Assembly (NCBI GenBank): GCA_900239685.1
Contig: OENT01000923.1
Coordinates: forward strand, 1-64,000
DNA length: 64,000 bases
Direction of reading: 5' to 3'
DNA from: Rotaria macrura
Taxonomy: Eukaryota; Rotifera; Eurotatoria; Philodinida; Philodinidae
How positions within the stretch are numbered: position 1 is the stretch's first letter; the number at the start of each line of letters is the position of its first letter. The notes beneath the pieces are model-generated. The model was not told the DNA's origin. It saw only the letters and a list, made by a program, of their open reading frames with translations, and made no database searches. The position numbers and the translations under genes are program-made. Of the stretch, positions 12,246 through 22,683 are shown piece by piece.

Positions 12246-12435
12246 AGCATTCCCCGTTCCCAAGCGTTCCGTTCCTAAGGAATGGGAAGGCATCTCAAAT
12301 TTCGTTTTCCAGCATTATTTTCATATAGGTACATTGCGCTATATAATTTGTGATATTTTTATGCATTTGTTTAATGCGTTTTCTGTTACAGCTCTCGGGA
12401 CCAGAAACCGCCGTTCCTAGGAATGGGACACACGA
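12246..12435 (+). repeat. Internal repeat copy A (GTTCC/GGAAC-bounded)
   Basis: This copy begins and ends with GTTCC...GGAA palindromic blocks (CGTTCCTAAGGAATGGGA and CGTTCCTAGGAATGGGAC). The interior, including CTCAAATTTCGTTTT and AGCATTATTTTCATA, is shared in the same orientation with 14363-14523. It is probably a small MITE nested within the larger element. Confidence 0.65.
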
Positions 12436-14362
12436 TGGTCCTCTTGATTTCAATCTGAATTTTAGGCAGAAAAATGGCAGTGGATTTCAAACTGAAACGA
12501 GGGTTTAGGGAATCTTTAAAATTCAACAGTCTATACGTGCAAAATCAGGCAAAACAGGGCATACACCTCATTCATTCGACTCGTCTTCTCGACAAAGGCT
12601 TTCTTTTTAAATCATTTCTTTGATAATAGCCTTATATAAAACTGTTTGCTCTTCTAAATGACTATGAATTAAAACTAATTAATTAATTAATGGAATGGTA
12701 ATTGGTGAATATCTTTCAAACGATATGATGAAAGAAGTCTGAAAACTATCCAATAGACTGTGGAGTCCAAGCTACATCTATGGTAAAAATTTCAATCAGA
12801 TCGAATTCCAAAAACATTTCTTCGAAAAAACTAGCTTTATAAATAAAAAATTCTGTGTAGAAATAAACTCTGCTATCGTGTCATAATAGCGTGATTCTGA
12901 GCGAGGATTTATAGGATTTGAAATCTTTTCAAACCTTTTGTTTGATTATGACGATATCTTTTCAGTAGTGTGTTCATACTGCATTACGCCGCCAAAAAAT
13001 TCGCCACATGCCTAATAAACTCAGTTTATATAAGAGTCTAAACACACTCAAAACAGCTAGCTAGCACAGCCTCGTTGGGGCTAAAATGTGGAACTCACAT
13101 ATCTATAGCTTCATATGCTAATAGAAAACACAGAAAATGTACGATGACGAAGTTTTTCGCATCGTCTTTCTCTGATAGGCGCCCTATTTTTCATTTTCAT
13201 TGTTGCTATTCACTCGTTAGTTTCCATTTTTCGTTGTTCGTTTTTCTTAATTTAACATTTGTTTTATTAAAAACATTGGAAGAAGCGGCAAATAATGGTG
13301 TGATATATGACGATAATAGAATGCTGGTTGCTATGTCTTTAGTGGATTCATACAGTGGTTTCTATTGTCTGCAATGAGGGGATAGGGAGTGGGCGTCCGT
13401 AACCAGAGATATGTCTGTTACTGGGGAGGAGGTATTGGTACCCCTTACGAAGGGCGTCTGGAACCCATTTTGGGAGAGCCTGGAATCCCCTGAGAGGGGT
13501 CGGATCCCCATGAGGGGCATCTGAGACTCAGGGACTATGTCTGTAATCGCGGGTGGCGGATGGCAAGCAGAAAAAATCTCATTCTTAAACTTCCACTCAC
13601 TATTTTCTTCGAAAATATATTTGAGTTCCACAAAAATGTTACATAGATATTTTGTAGCTCCAAGAATCATCTCCAAGAGGTAATATTCAGTTTTCAGAAA
13701 TAGTGTTTCAATTTACAGATTTTCATATTGATATGCTTTCAGTTGAAGTTGATGTCTTGTTTTGAAACACGTCGCTAACACTAATTTTTTAATCATAAAT
13801 CTGACAAACAAGGATTTTTACGCCAGTTTTTTTAGGCTGTCTAGATCAAATTAACAAGTGAGCAGAGTAGAAAAATCAGCTATAGATTAGCTCATTGCGT
13901 ATAGATAGATGCACTTCAATTTTGCCAAGTCACGCCGCTAACAAATAATTTTTTCTCATATACCGTTGAATTCTAAAGTCACCAAGGCAACCCACATCCG
14001 AAAAGGACCTAAATATATGTAAATGTACTATAGAATTGTAAATTACGGTGGAGTTTCGGTTTAATCAGCTGTGTGCTGGGTTTTGATTGGCAAAGGCTTT
14101 ATCAGATGGAAGGCTCTGTCTAAACATTCTAGTCATCCGTGCTCTGGAAAAATGGATTCTTTGTCTCTAGAAAGTTCACTTTGAAAAAAACGAATCCCAT
14201 AGGCTAGAACGGGAACGTATCTCATTTTCAGTGTCTATCAAACCAAGAACTAGAAGTTTGATTGACATGAACCGAGAGTTGTAACTTAAGCTCTGAGTCA
14301 CAAAAAAGAGAATTTTGAATCTTGTAGATTCATATAGTGAACACGTGATCGGCCTAGTCATG

Positions 14363-14523
14363 TCAGCGTTCCCGTTCCTTGGGAACGGGACGGCACCTCA
14401 AGTTTCGTTTTAAGCATTATTTCGATACAGCGATAGTGGCATACATTTTTTCTGACAATTTTATGAATTTTCGCAACGCGTTCCTCGTTCCCCGTTCTTG
14501 TAAACGGAACGCCAAAGGGACAC
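14363..14523 (+). repeat. Internal repeat copy B (GTTCC/GGAAC-bounded)
   Basis: This is a direct-orientation relative of 12246-12435. It starts CGTTCCCGTTCCTTGGGAAC, shares GGCACCTCAAGTTTCGTTTT and AGCATTATTTCGATA, and ends in GTTCCCCGTTC plus a GGAACG block. It is about 160 bp and diverged at many positions. Confidence 0.65.
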
Positions 14524-15149
14524 CCCTAATATGCAGTCATATATAAACAACATGATTGGCAATAGGAAACATTTATTTCAAAATATTTTTTTGAATACTA
14601 TTTCTCGATTATTAATTATTCGTGAACATGCTTATATCGATCGATGATTGAGAGAGAATTATCCTGAAGTGGTCTCACAGAGATGTGGCCAGCGAAAAGC
14701 TAGTCAAGTCCCAAGATCTGACTTGCTCGAATTGTTTGGGAGAGAATGAATAAATTGAAAATAATTGAAAATAATATCATAGAATGTTGTTACAGAAAAA
14801 ATTAAAAATGCGCTGCACTGTAGGTTCGAACCACGTTTTCAGGATGTGACGTATAGAGTGTCGCAGATCGCGACACATGCAACACGTTCTATCTTAGTAC
14901 GTATCCAAGATATTATAGATTCGTATCTAAGATCTTACACATCTGTACCCAAAATCTTACATATCTGTAACCAAGATCTTACACAGCTGTACACAAGATC
15001 TGTAACAAGATCTTGGATGAAGATAATCGTATTATCTTGTACCTAAATTTTCAAGATCTTTTCACTTATCTGTACCCAAGATCTTGGCCAAGATCTTGCT
15101 TACAAGATGTTCGACTAGGGGATTATCTCAACCACTTTATCTCGAAGTC

Positions 15150-15235
15150 CTGGATTCTGATTGATGCATTAACTTTCAAGTGAAGACACACATAAACTTT
15201 ATACCGTATTATTTCTATAGTATAGACGGGGTCTT
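15150..15235 (+). repeat. Remnant of the GGCCTTGTCTACA inverted-repeat element
   Basis: The word TTCTGATTGATGCATTAAC, followed by AAGTGAAGACACACATA and ending TATAGACGGGGTCTT, matches the right half of the element at 21678-22061 (TTCTAATTGATGCATTAAA, GTGTAGACGCATGTA, GTGTAGACAAGGCC). Only this half is present, immediately to the right of the 12-15 kb transposon. Confidence 0.5.
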
Positions 15236-15765
15236 ATTGTTTCGCTTTAATAGTTATACGGTTTGTAATTCGAGAATTTATAGGTCCAATTGACGAATAA
15301 TAAATATACTCTTATGCTGAGAGCGCCATCTGTTTGTACTTTTTGTTTTGTTTAATCATGGTTATCTTTTAAATAGCGCAAACGGGAAAATGTGATAAAA
15401 CGGTTAAAAAAGCTTCGAACCGAACCGAAATCATTTCGATCGGTTCGGTTCGGTTACGTTAGAAATCGACTTTAGTCGCATCTCTGCTCACTCCAGACAA
15501 AGTCTGAGAACATCGATTGAGCAGCTTTGGTTGTCCCTCTCGTGCAGTGACTCATAGATGGTCTTGGTGAATTCAATGCTTGCAAATATGGTTTTTATTA
15601 GGAATATTCAAAATACGAATAAAATTATAATGCAGTGAGGAGCAAGGGAAAAATCGTCAGATTTCTTGAATAAATTGGAATTTCAACGAAATACACGCTT
15701 TAAAAGTGTAAACTATACCAAAAATAATATTCCATAGTAGTGATTCGAAGTCAATTTCAGATAAT

Positions 15766-16089
15766 CTATTTTCGTCTGATTTGGTGGCCTTTCAGAAACA
15801 CATATTTCAGTTGCTCTAAACCTACTTCGATTGCCTTTTGTTTACTGTAGCTAGAATGAACAAAGTGGGTCGAATCAACGAAAATCCCACAATGTGCTCC
15901 ATCATTACCGACAACAACATCACCTGCTTCTGGACTTGTTACTGCTCTGCCATAATTCAAAAATTCTTTAGCTAAATGTCCATTTTTATTTCCTGTTAAT
16001 GCATAATGAACCAATTGATTGCATGGATAATCATTGTAAGATGCACCAATCTTGACCAAATATCGAGCTCGTTCCACGACTGTACTCAT
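15766..16089 (-). CDS. Small NlpC/P60-like cysteine peptidase/amidase
   Basis: This is a compact 107-residue single-exon protein from ATG 16089 to TAG 15766. It looks like a minimal NlpC/P60 (papain-like) fold. The candidate nucleophile is Cys23 in YNDYPCNQLVHYAL, where bacterial family members have D/N-C-S-x-L-V. A Gly-Asp strand and the candidate catalytic His66 follow in AGDVVVGNDGAHCGIFV, the equivalent of GD...HVGIY. A third polar position may be in THFVHSS (75-80). Family members cleave peptidoglycan peptide bonds or related amides. There is no signal peptide, so the protein would be cytosolic unless an upstream exon supplies one. A bacterial-type domain of this size without introns in an animal genome suggests horizontal acquisition, which bdelloids are known for, but that is inference. 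Family assignment rests on spacing and motif only. Confidence 0.65.
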   Translation of the reverse strand: MSTVVERARYLVKIGASYNDYPCNQLVHYALTGNKNGHLAKEFLNYGRAVTSPEAGDVVVGNDGAHCGIFVDSTHFVHSSYSKQKAIEVGLEQLKYVFLKGHQIRRK

Positions 16090-16256
16090 TGTAGAGATAA
16101 TATGAATCGATAATCTAAAATTAAAAACAAGTTTCAGTCTATCTTGTTTATAATTCTGATCGAAAAAGCTAAAAAAATGCTTTCACTTCCGGTTTGTTTC
16201 GAAATATACCTTTTCATGCATCCAATTATATGTACCATTTTATACATAATTTTCTG

Positions 16257-16553
16257 TACGTCCTTTTTTACGCCCTATTCTGTAATACTAAAGTAAGAAA
16301 TAAAGAAAGGCGTGAATGTGCATAGAGACGAATAATGTTCACAAATTTTTGGGAAAGCAGCATCAGGTACAACATGGCGATACAACTATCGAAAGACAAT
16401 TACGTTGCAAAGTTTAAAAAGCATTTTGAGCAATAGATTTCAAGATTCAAACTTTATGTGTCATAGATTGTGATATTTTGAATGGACGTGCACAAAAACG
16501 CACAGAGCAGGCGTACAAAAATACTTACTGAAAAGGGCGTAAAATAGGACGTA
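16257..16553. mobile_element. Candidate 0.3 kb MITE (TACGTCC ends)
   Basis: TACGTCCTTTTTTACGCCCT at 16257 is mirrored by AAAAGGGCGTAAAATAGGACG near 16531-16551, giving imperfect inverted ends of about 22 bp. A further ACGTAAAAAAAGAACGTA follows. There is no coding capacity and no target duplication I can define. Confidence 0.4.
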
Positions 16554-16570
16554 AAAAAAGAACGTATAGA

Positions 16571-17635
16571 AAGAATGCAAAGACGCAATTTCTTCGTTTA
16601 TGGTTCATTCTTAGAAGTTTTTAAATAATTTATTTTTTAAAAAAGCCAAATATACAGTGTATATATATTAATTGCATAGATTTAACAGCAACTACGGAAA
16701 GATTATCTTTTGAAATTTTTATTATTATGATCGATGTTTCAATTTTATTATCATTTTGAGGATATAATCTACATTGCAAGATAAAAAAAATGATTATCAA
16801 GATCTACTAAATGAGTCTAGATTTTTTTAGAATATTAGGAATTTTGTGGAGAGAAATTGAAAGAATATATGAAGATCTGACACTGTTTTAATCAGATTAT
16901 AGAACGCCTATAGGTATGAAAACACTAAAATTCGATATTGTGAAAAGATACAAATATTTAGCGAGCGAATTGGGATTGATGTATGGAAATATTGAACATA
17001 TAGAGACATCACAAACATGTATATTTATATAGTGAAAGTTTCAATGAAGTATACAACTTTGCTCATTTAAGGTTAAGATGGGTTATTATATTTATTTCAG
17101 CTTTCTGTTTTGATCGGCTTTTTTCTATTATTGTGCTGATATTTTCATCCTGCTGGATATATCAATAGTGGTACTATTCTTATTGTCACACTCAAAGCAG
17201 CTGATTGCCCACCCAGCGATAACTAGAGATTTCTTTACCAGAAGTCATTATGAGTGTCTGTCTCTATCGACTACAGACCAGTTTTTCCGATGTATGTTAT
17301 ATTGTCTTCCTTTGATATGGCAATGTACTGCTCATGATGTGACTTTTGAAAATGCATCAGTGGCTGATGTTAAAACTGTGGTGCCTTCATTTCTATGATC
17401 ACTAGTATTAAAACTATTCTCTAACTTAAAATTGTGAGTATTTGTGGCGTTGCGAGGGGGCCATCTAAGACTCTGATCTGAAGGTGGCTCCATTCGTAGC
17501 AGTGCACGGTGCTCTTGCAACAGAGGACACATTCGTCAGATAGTTTTTTCAATATTTACAGATGGATAGTAAGAACAGCTCAGCTTATAAACTCTTCCAA
17601 ATGACCAGCATTGCATCCAACGCCAGTTAGCCTCA
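16571..17635. other. No supportable gene
   Basis: AT-rich sequence with short open frames. The frame at 17168-17398 shows no recognisable motif. Confidence 0.45.
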
Positions 17636-17995
17636 GTGTCTATTGATCCAGCCCCAAACCACTTACACAAGATACTCACCGATGACGAACACTCAGCATT
17701 AGTAATTGGCTTAGATTTTACCTATCAAATTTCATCATTTGAAGAAAACACACATATCAGTGATGTTGAAAATTTGTTTGTGTTATTATTGGAACGTTTG
17801 AGAGGTAAATATGATTGGAAGGAATGTTAGGCAAATGAAAAGACAGCATAGAATCTAACAACAGATCCATTACATTATGCTGCAGAATTAAGATCTATAG
17901 CGGATAGAGTCAAAATACAGCTTTTTTACGAGAGGAGGGCGACTCATGGGTTTATCGCATCATTGGGACGACAAGGTGGGTTATCAGAAAGATGA
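17636..17995 (+). pseudogene. Unrecognised decayed coding segment
   Basis: A protein-like frame opens upstream of 17636 and runs to a TAG at 17828. It continues in the same frame after a second TAG near 17849 to a TGA near 17993. Residues such as ISSFEENTHISDVENLFVLL before the stops and DPLHYAAELRSIADRVKIQL after them look like amphipathic helices of a real protein. I do not recognise the family. Two in-frame stops imply decay, or an intron that I cannot place. Confidence 0.3.
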
Positions 17996-20900
17996 CATCT
18001 AGTCAATTTTTGTGTGAGAACGTCAGGTGATCGCGTAACATTTGACAGATTCGTACTGGTATAGATGAAGGTTAGACAAGCATGGACAACCACAACCACA
18101 CACACTCATGTGAGCTTTATTCACCAAAAACAAGAAAAACAGTTTCCACTTTTTAGATTGAGCAAGAGAGAGAGAGCGAGAGAGAGCGAACGCGAAGACA
18201 AAAGACAAAGAACAAGTGAATCATCTCTCTTATCCTCCTCTTAGAAGAACACGAAAAGATATGAACATATACAACTATACGAACATGCATAACTATGTAA
18301 GGAGGAATGGAACGAAGAAGAATGGTAGCTGACTTAGATATCGTTAAGAGGAAAGCGAGAAGTCGCTTACACCTCACATCCTCATCTCGGCTCACTACGT
18401 TATATAGTAAATATGACGATTTGATGGCTATAACAGAAAATTTAAGAAAAGATGCAGATCGTAACACCTGAGCAAATTTGAAAAGCATTATTTTTTATTC
18501 AACTCCGATAGTATATTCAGAAAACTTCTATCTTTACTTTCCATCATTATAAATGTATTGTTTCTTCTCATTGTGTTTATAATATCTTGTTAATGAATGA
18601 ATAAAAATAAAAAGAGAATTCTTAATTGAAGTTTTACTAACGACAATGTTTCTATCGATATGCTCAACTTACATTCGACTTAAACTTGAATAACATGGGT
18701 TGTATCTATGGAAATATACAGAATCTGAATCTACACGCTCGTTTTCAAGCTGACGAAGTATAAGAGGGAATACGAAATCTGAAATATTCTATTCATTCTC
18801 CATCATTGCCATTATCCAATGAAACATAATGCATCAAATTTGATACGAATCAACTCTTTTGATAACTGTTAATTGTTCGAAATATCATTTAGCATCGCAA
18901 AAATAGAAGCAAATCACCCTCAAAGATCAAACTTTTTCAGAAGAGCAATATCGTCAAAATAACCGTGATATTAATTAAGAAATGAGTGAAACAGATCCAG
19001 TCTAACTTTGTTCAATTAATGCAATAATGAAAATAATAAGGATTGCCAAGAAAAATAGCTTAATCAATAGAGAAATAGCAATTGTAGAAAGAAAAAGACG
19101 ATCAGTATTTCTAACTTCAATTAAGTTATCATTATTCGATTCTACTTCTTGTGTATGTTTTTCCGATTATTCCTAAATGTATACAATGATAATATCTGAT
19201 TTATATAATAAAGATGGCTGTTAAAACATCTATTAATATCTTATAATGATATGTTTGTTCACAGCTAAACGGCGGATCAAGTTTTTCCAATTTTCTTTTG
19301 CCTTGAATAAGCTTTTTTACATTGTGTTAGACTTATTACAGTAATTTATCTGATACAGCATGATCATAAACTAGAATTGAACTCTAGTCAAAACTTTGTT
19401 CGACATTATATTCATGCCCAAGGCAAATCAATAAAATTGAATTCTAAAACAAAAATTTTTAATTCTCATTGGCGACCTAGCGTATGCTCCTAGGCGTGAA
19501 AGAAAAGAGAACATGGATATAAATACATACAACTCACATCCACACCCTTGAAAGATATAGTTCGTGAAATTTTTAATTATCCTATAACTAATATCTACCA
19601 CAGGATCCAGTCATTCGAATTCTGTAAATATTGAGATTTTTTCGTTTTCAGTGTTCAAAAACTTTTCACAACTGTTCTCTTTTCTTCAACATTGGTTATA
19701 ACAAATCTTCAGTTTACTTTATATTAAAAAAAATATTTTTTTAGTAATCCACAAAAAAAGAGCTTACGCTAACGAAAATTCGAAGTCAAAAAAAAAAAAT
19801 AATCATTAACTTATCATTCAGTAACAAAATATCCAATTTAATCATGTAACTTGTGTCTGACCTTGATATATATACAAGCTATTCTTTTTGCTTCACTTAC
19901 TAATCAAACATTTATCTAGTTTGAGTAACGAATGAATGTCAGTCAACTGATATAATGATCCATGCATCTCCTGTTCTTTGTCGGTGTTCCAATAAAATCA
20001 TTCGATTACATCAAGGAACGTATGTTTGATCTAAAACGATCAAGTAATTTAAAATACGTAAATTATCCTTTGCTATAAATACAACTTACTAATTGAACAA
20101 ATCGTTTTTCAATTTGACTGATGGTTAAATTGGTACAACAATATATTTAAAGCAAGAAAAATTTTTTAAATGAATTGCTTGTATATTTGTGCTAGTACAA
20201 TAAAATACTCATTGAAATGATGCAGTACGTTTGAGCTAAAACCGTAAGAGAAATCTTCAAAATAAGAACGAACTATAACTGGTTATACAGTTGACTCACA
20301 GTAATTAAACAGCACGTATAGTTGATGAATAAAAAATATTAGTTTTATTTTTGTCTCAAAGAAAAATATTAAAGAAAATGAATTGGAATACATCAAAATA
20401 CATGTCAACATAATTTACTACTTCTTCTGTATTATAATGTGCACGCCCTACGAAATTATAAATGATTAAAATAAATAAATGTTCTTAAAAACTAACCATA
20501 ACAATTAAATAGGGGTTTGTATAGCACCATGCACCCATTCCTATTCATTTTGTTTCCGTAAAAATGAATATTGTCCTTTTCATTTTAAATGAATGAGTTC
20601 ATTAGGTATCAACTATTTAATACTCTACTTGTTGCAAGTGAATGGCTTCTACATTCCCTATTTTATATACTTACTTACTAAATGTATTATTTGTTCATTT
20701 GCTGTATTTGCCGTTATTTAGTAACATTTATTGACATTATTGCATATCTTTTTTTATGTGAAGCTTTTATAAATAATCATCTTTAAGAGAAAAAAATTAT
20801 TTTGTGCTATCATATACGAGACGAAGTAAAACTAGAATGATATAGAAATATATATGGATGAAAAGATAGAGAAAAGAATGACTTTGGTCTGAATTATATC

Positions 20901-21285
20901 CATAGGTGTTTTCATGTGTCATTTTAGTCCGGCAATCATTCACAAATGTCAACATGATACTTTACTGTTAAGAAAGGAGCAGCTGATGTATGATCACTAT
21001 TCACAAGTAAAAAGTAACAGAGTGGATCATATCTGATAATCGAATATTTTCGTTGATGTTTAAGATGTAGTTTATGTAAAATGTGGTAGGCTATACTGCG
21101 ACTTGTTCAGTTGAAACCAATGTACCATAATTGAACTCACATATAGAAATGTGATATCTTTGAATACATTTTTGGTCATCAAAATATAGAATACAACCAT
21201 TCAAAAGTCATATAACAGATTGGATTTAACTGATAGTGTATTGTCAATATGAAATGAATAAGAAAAAATAAGAATGATAATAGAT
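17996..21285. other. No supportable gene; (GA)n microsatellite
   Basis: A GA-rich microsatellite lies near 18163-18190. The rest is AT-rich with only short frames. The minus-strand frame at 18153-18488 crosses the microsatellite and looks like chance. Confidence 0.45.
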
Positions 21286-22683
21286 ANNCACAATTACAGT
21301 GAAATACGATGGTCGTGACGGGCGATCGTTTACGAATTGTCGTATACGAGATCATCACGGGCAAATGCGGCCGTATTTAGGATGGTCGTTTACGGACCAT
21401 TGCAAACGATAGCGTAACGGTCATGACAAACCACCCGTATTTCAATCGTATTTACCATACGGTGTCAGACCATCTCAGAACACATTTTACTAGGATACTT
21501 ATGTCTTTTTTCTTAGTTCTTGTTCGAACTGTACATATTATTGCGTTTTATTTTTATTCTGCTCTCCTTCGCATGAATGACAGCGCCCTCTCTCCTACTC
21601 TGTAATATGCGCATAAATTACACCAATCACTGTATATATGTGATTACAGCAGCTCGAATGCTTTATTTCTCTTCTTTGGCCTTGTCTACAATAGAAAATT
21701 TAATGCGAAATTAAGAAAGATGATTGGTCGAAAATTAAATTCACTTTTAATGCGGTTTCAGAGTCGCATCAAGTTTTAATGCACCAATCCAGAAAGAACT
21801 TGATCCACTAATTAGAACAATGAATATGCCTCGATAGAGTCGCTTTATATCATCGATAGATAGATGTTTTAAACATGATAAATGAACTATAGAAAGACAG
21901 AGGCGACGATTTTTCGTGAACACGTGCAAGAAATATTCAGTTCGACTACATCATAGGGGCCATTTCTCAGTTCTAATTGATGCATTAAATTTATAAGTGT
22001 AGACGCATGTATATTTAATTCAAATTTAATCGGCATTAAATTTTCTAGTGTAGACAAGGCCTTTGTACATTTTATTTTCTTTTAGGTTATGTTAGGGTAT
22101 GGAGTCGACTAACGGTAACTAGAAGTTATTTATATTATTTAATTTCAAATTTATGTTTTTACTCTACTTAATATTTATCATATTTTAGATTCTATTATAT
22201 TTCGATCTTCCCATCATTTTAATCTAATTTTAGACTTTCTTTTAATTTTTCCTTTCATTTTAATTTTAATTTAATTTGTTGAAACTTTTCATTTATTTTT
22301 TTTTATTGTAAATTATTTTTTTTATTGTAATTTCATTTATTTATTTTTATTTAATAAATTTAATTTCGATCATATTCAATTCTTATCCGTTGCAAAAGAC
22401 GTGGGGCGAGGTCTCAAAAACCTACAGGAAAACAGATCGTTTTCTGCCGTACACAATAGAGAATACTATCTGTATACGGCCACTGTAATTCTTGATTAAC
22501 GGCCGTTTACACCCCCGTATACGGTACGGTCAAATGCGTCCGTATTACTGCCCCTGTTAAAACGAGGTAATACGGCGCCGTAAAGAGCCGTATTTTCATT
22601 GTAAACGGCAGTAATTACAAAGTATCCTTGTCGTTTACGACCCTAAACGACGCCGTAACGGTGCCCGTTTTAATCGACCTGGG
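21286..22683. mobile_element. TACGG-rich DNA transposon copy, left end not resolved
   Basis: Dense CGTAAACGG/CCGTTTACG words occupy 21290-21470 and 22425-22683. The right end, CCGTTTTAATCGACCTGGG, matches the right end of the 45887-46185 element (CCGTTTTGATTGACCTGGG). The expected left end (CCCAGGTC...) is absent. An assembly gap (nn, 21287-21288) sits exactly where the repeat starts. The middle is interrupted by a different nested element and by a T-rich stretch (22260-22370). No transposase is seen. Confidence 0.6.
21678..22061. mobile_element. Nested 384-bp MITE (GGCCTTGTCTACA ends)
   Basis: The left end begins GGCCTTGTCTACAATAGAAA. The right end is its reverse complement (TTTCTAGTGTAGACAAGGCC), with about 28 bp of terminal match and one difference. 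TTT abuts both ends and may be a 3-bp target duplication. There is no coding capacity. A half copy is recognisable at 15150-15235. Confidence 0.75.

Larger units (their letters stand above)
12005..15120. mobile_element. 3.1 kb non-autonomous DNA transposon with 31-bp inverted ends and subterminal arrays
   Basis: The left end, starting CCCTAGCCGAACATC and running through TTGTAAGCAAGATCTT, is matched in reverse complement by the right end at 15090-15120 with a single C/T difference. Inside each end are clustered AAGATCTT words. On the right (14890-15080) they form a degenerate array of about 22 bp units of the type GTANCCAAGATCTTACACATCT. The interior holds two copies of a 165-190 bp repeat, a GC-rich patch at 13375-13560 with recurring GGGGCGTCTG-like words, and no recognisable transposase. 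The only frames over 100 codons (13075-13377 plus, 13362-13676 minus) look like chance. No clear target-site duplication is visible. Insertion truncated the P450 gene to its left. Confidence 0.8.

Noticed and set aside
13075-13676. Frames inside the 12-15 kb element as a transposase
   Set aside because: No DDE/DDD spacing, zinc finger or other transposase feature; one frame spans a GC-rich low-complexity patch.
14815-14850. Possible tRNA gene (GGTTCGAACC box)
   Set aside because: Only a B-box-like word is present; no acceptor stem, anticodon arm or A box could be paired around it here or at 42955.
15766-16089. Bacterial contamination as the source of the NlpC/P60-like frame
   Set aside because: Flanking sequence on both sides is continuous AT-rich DNA with element remnants shared elsewhere in the window.
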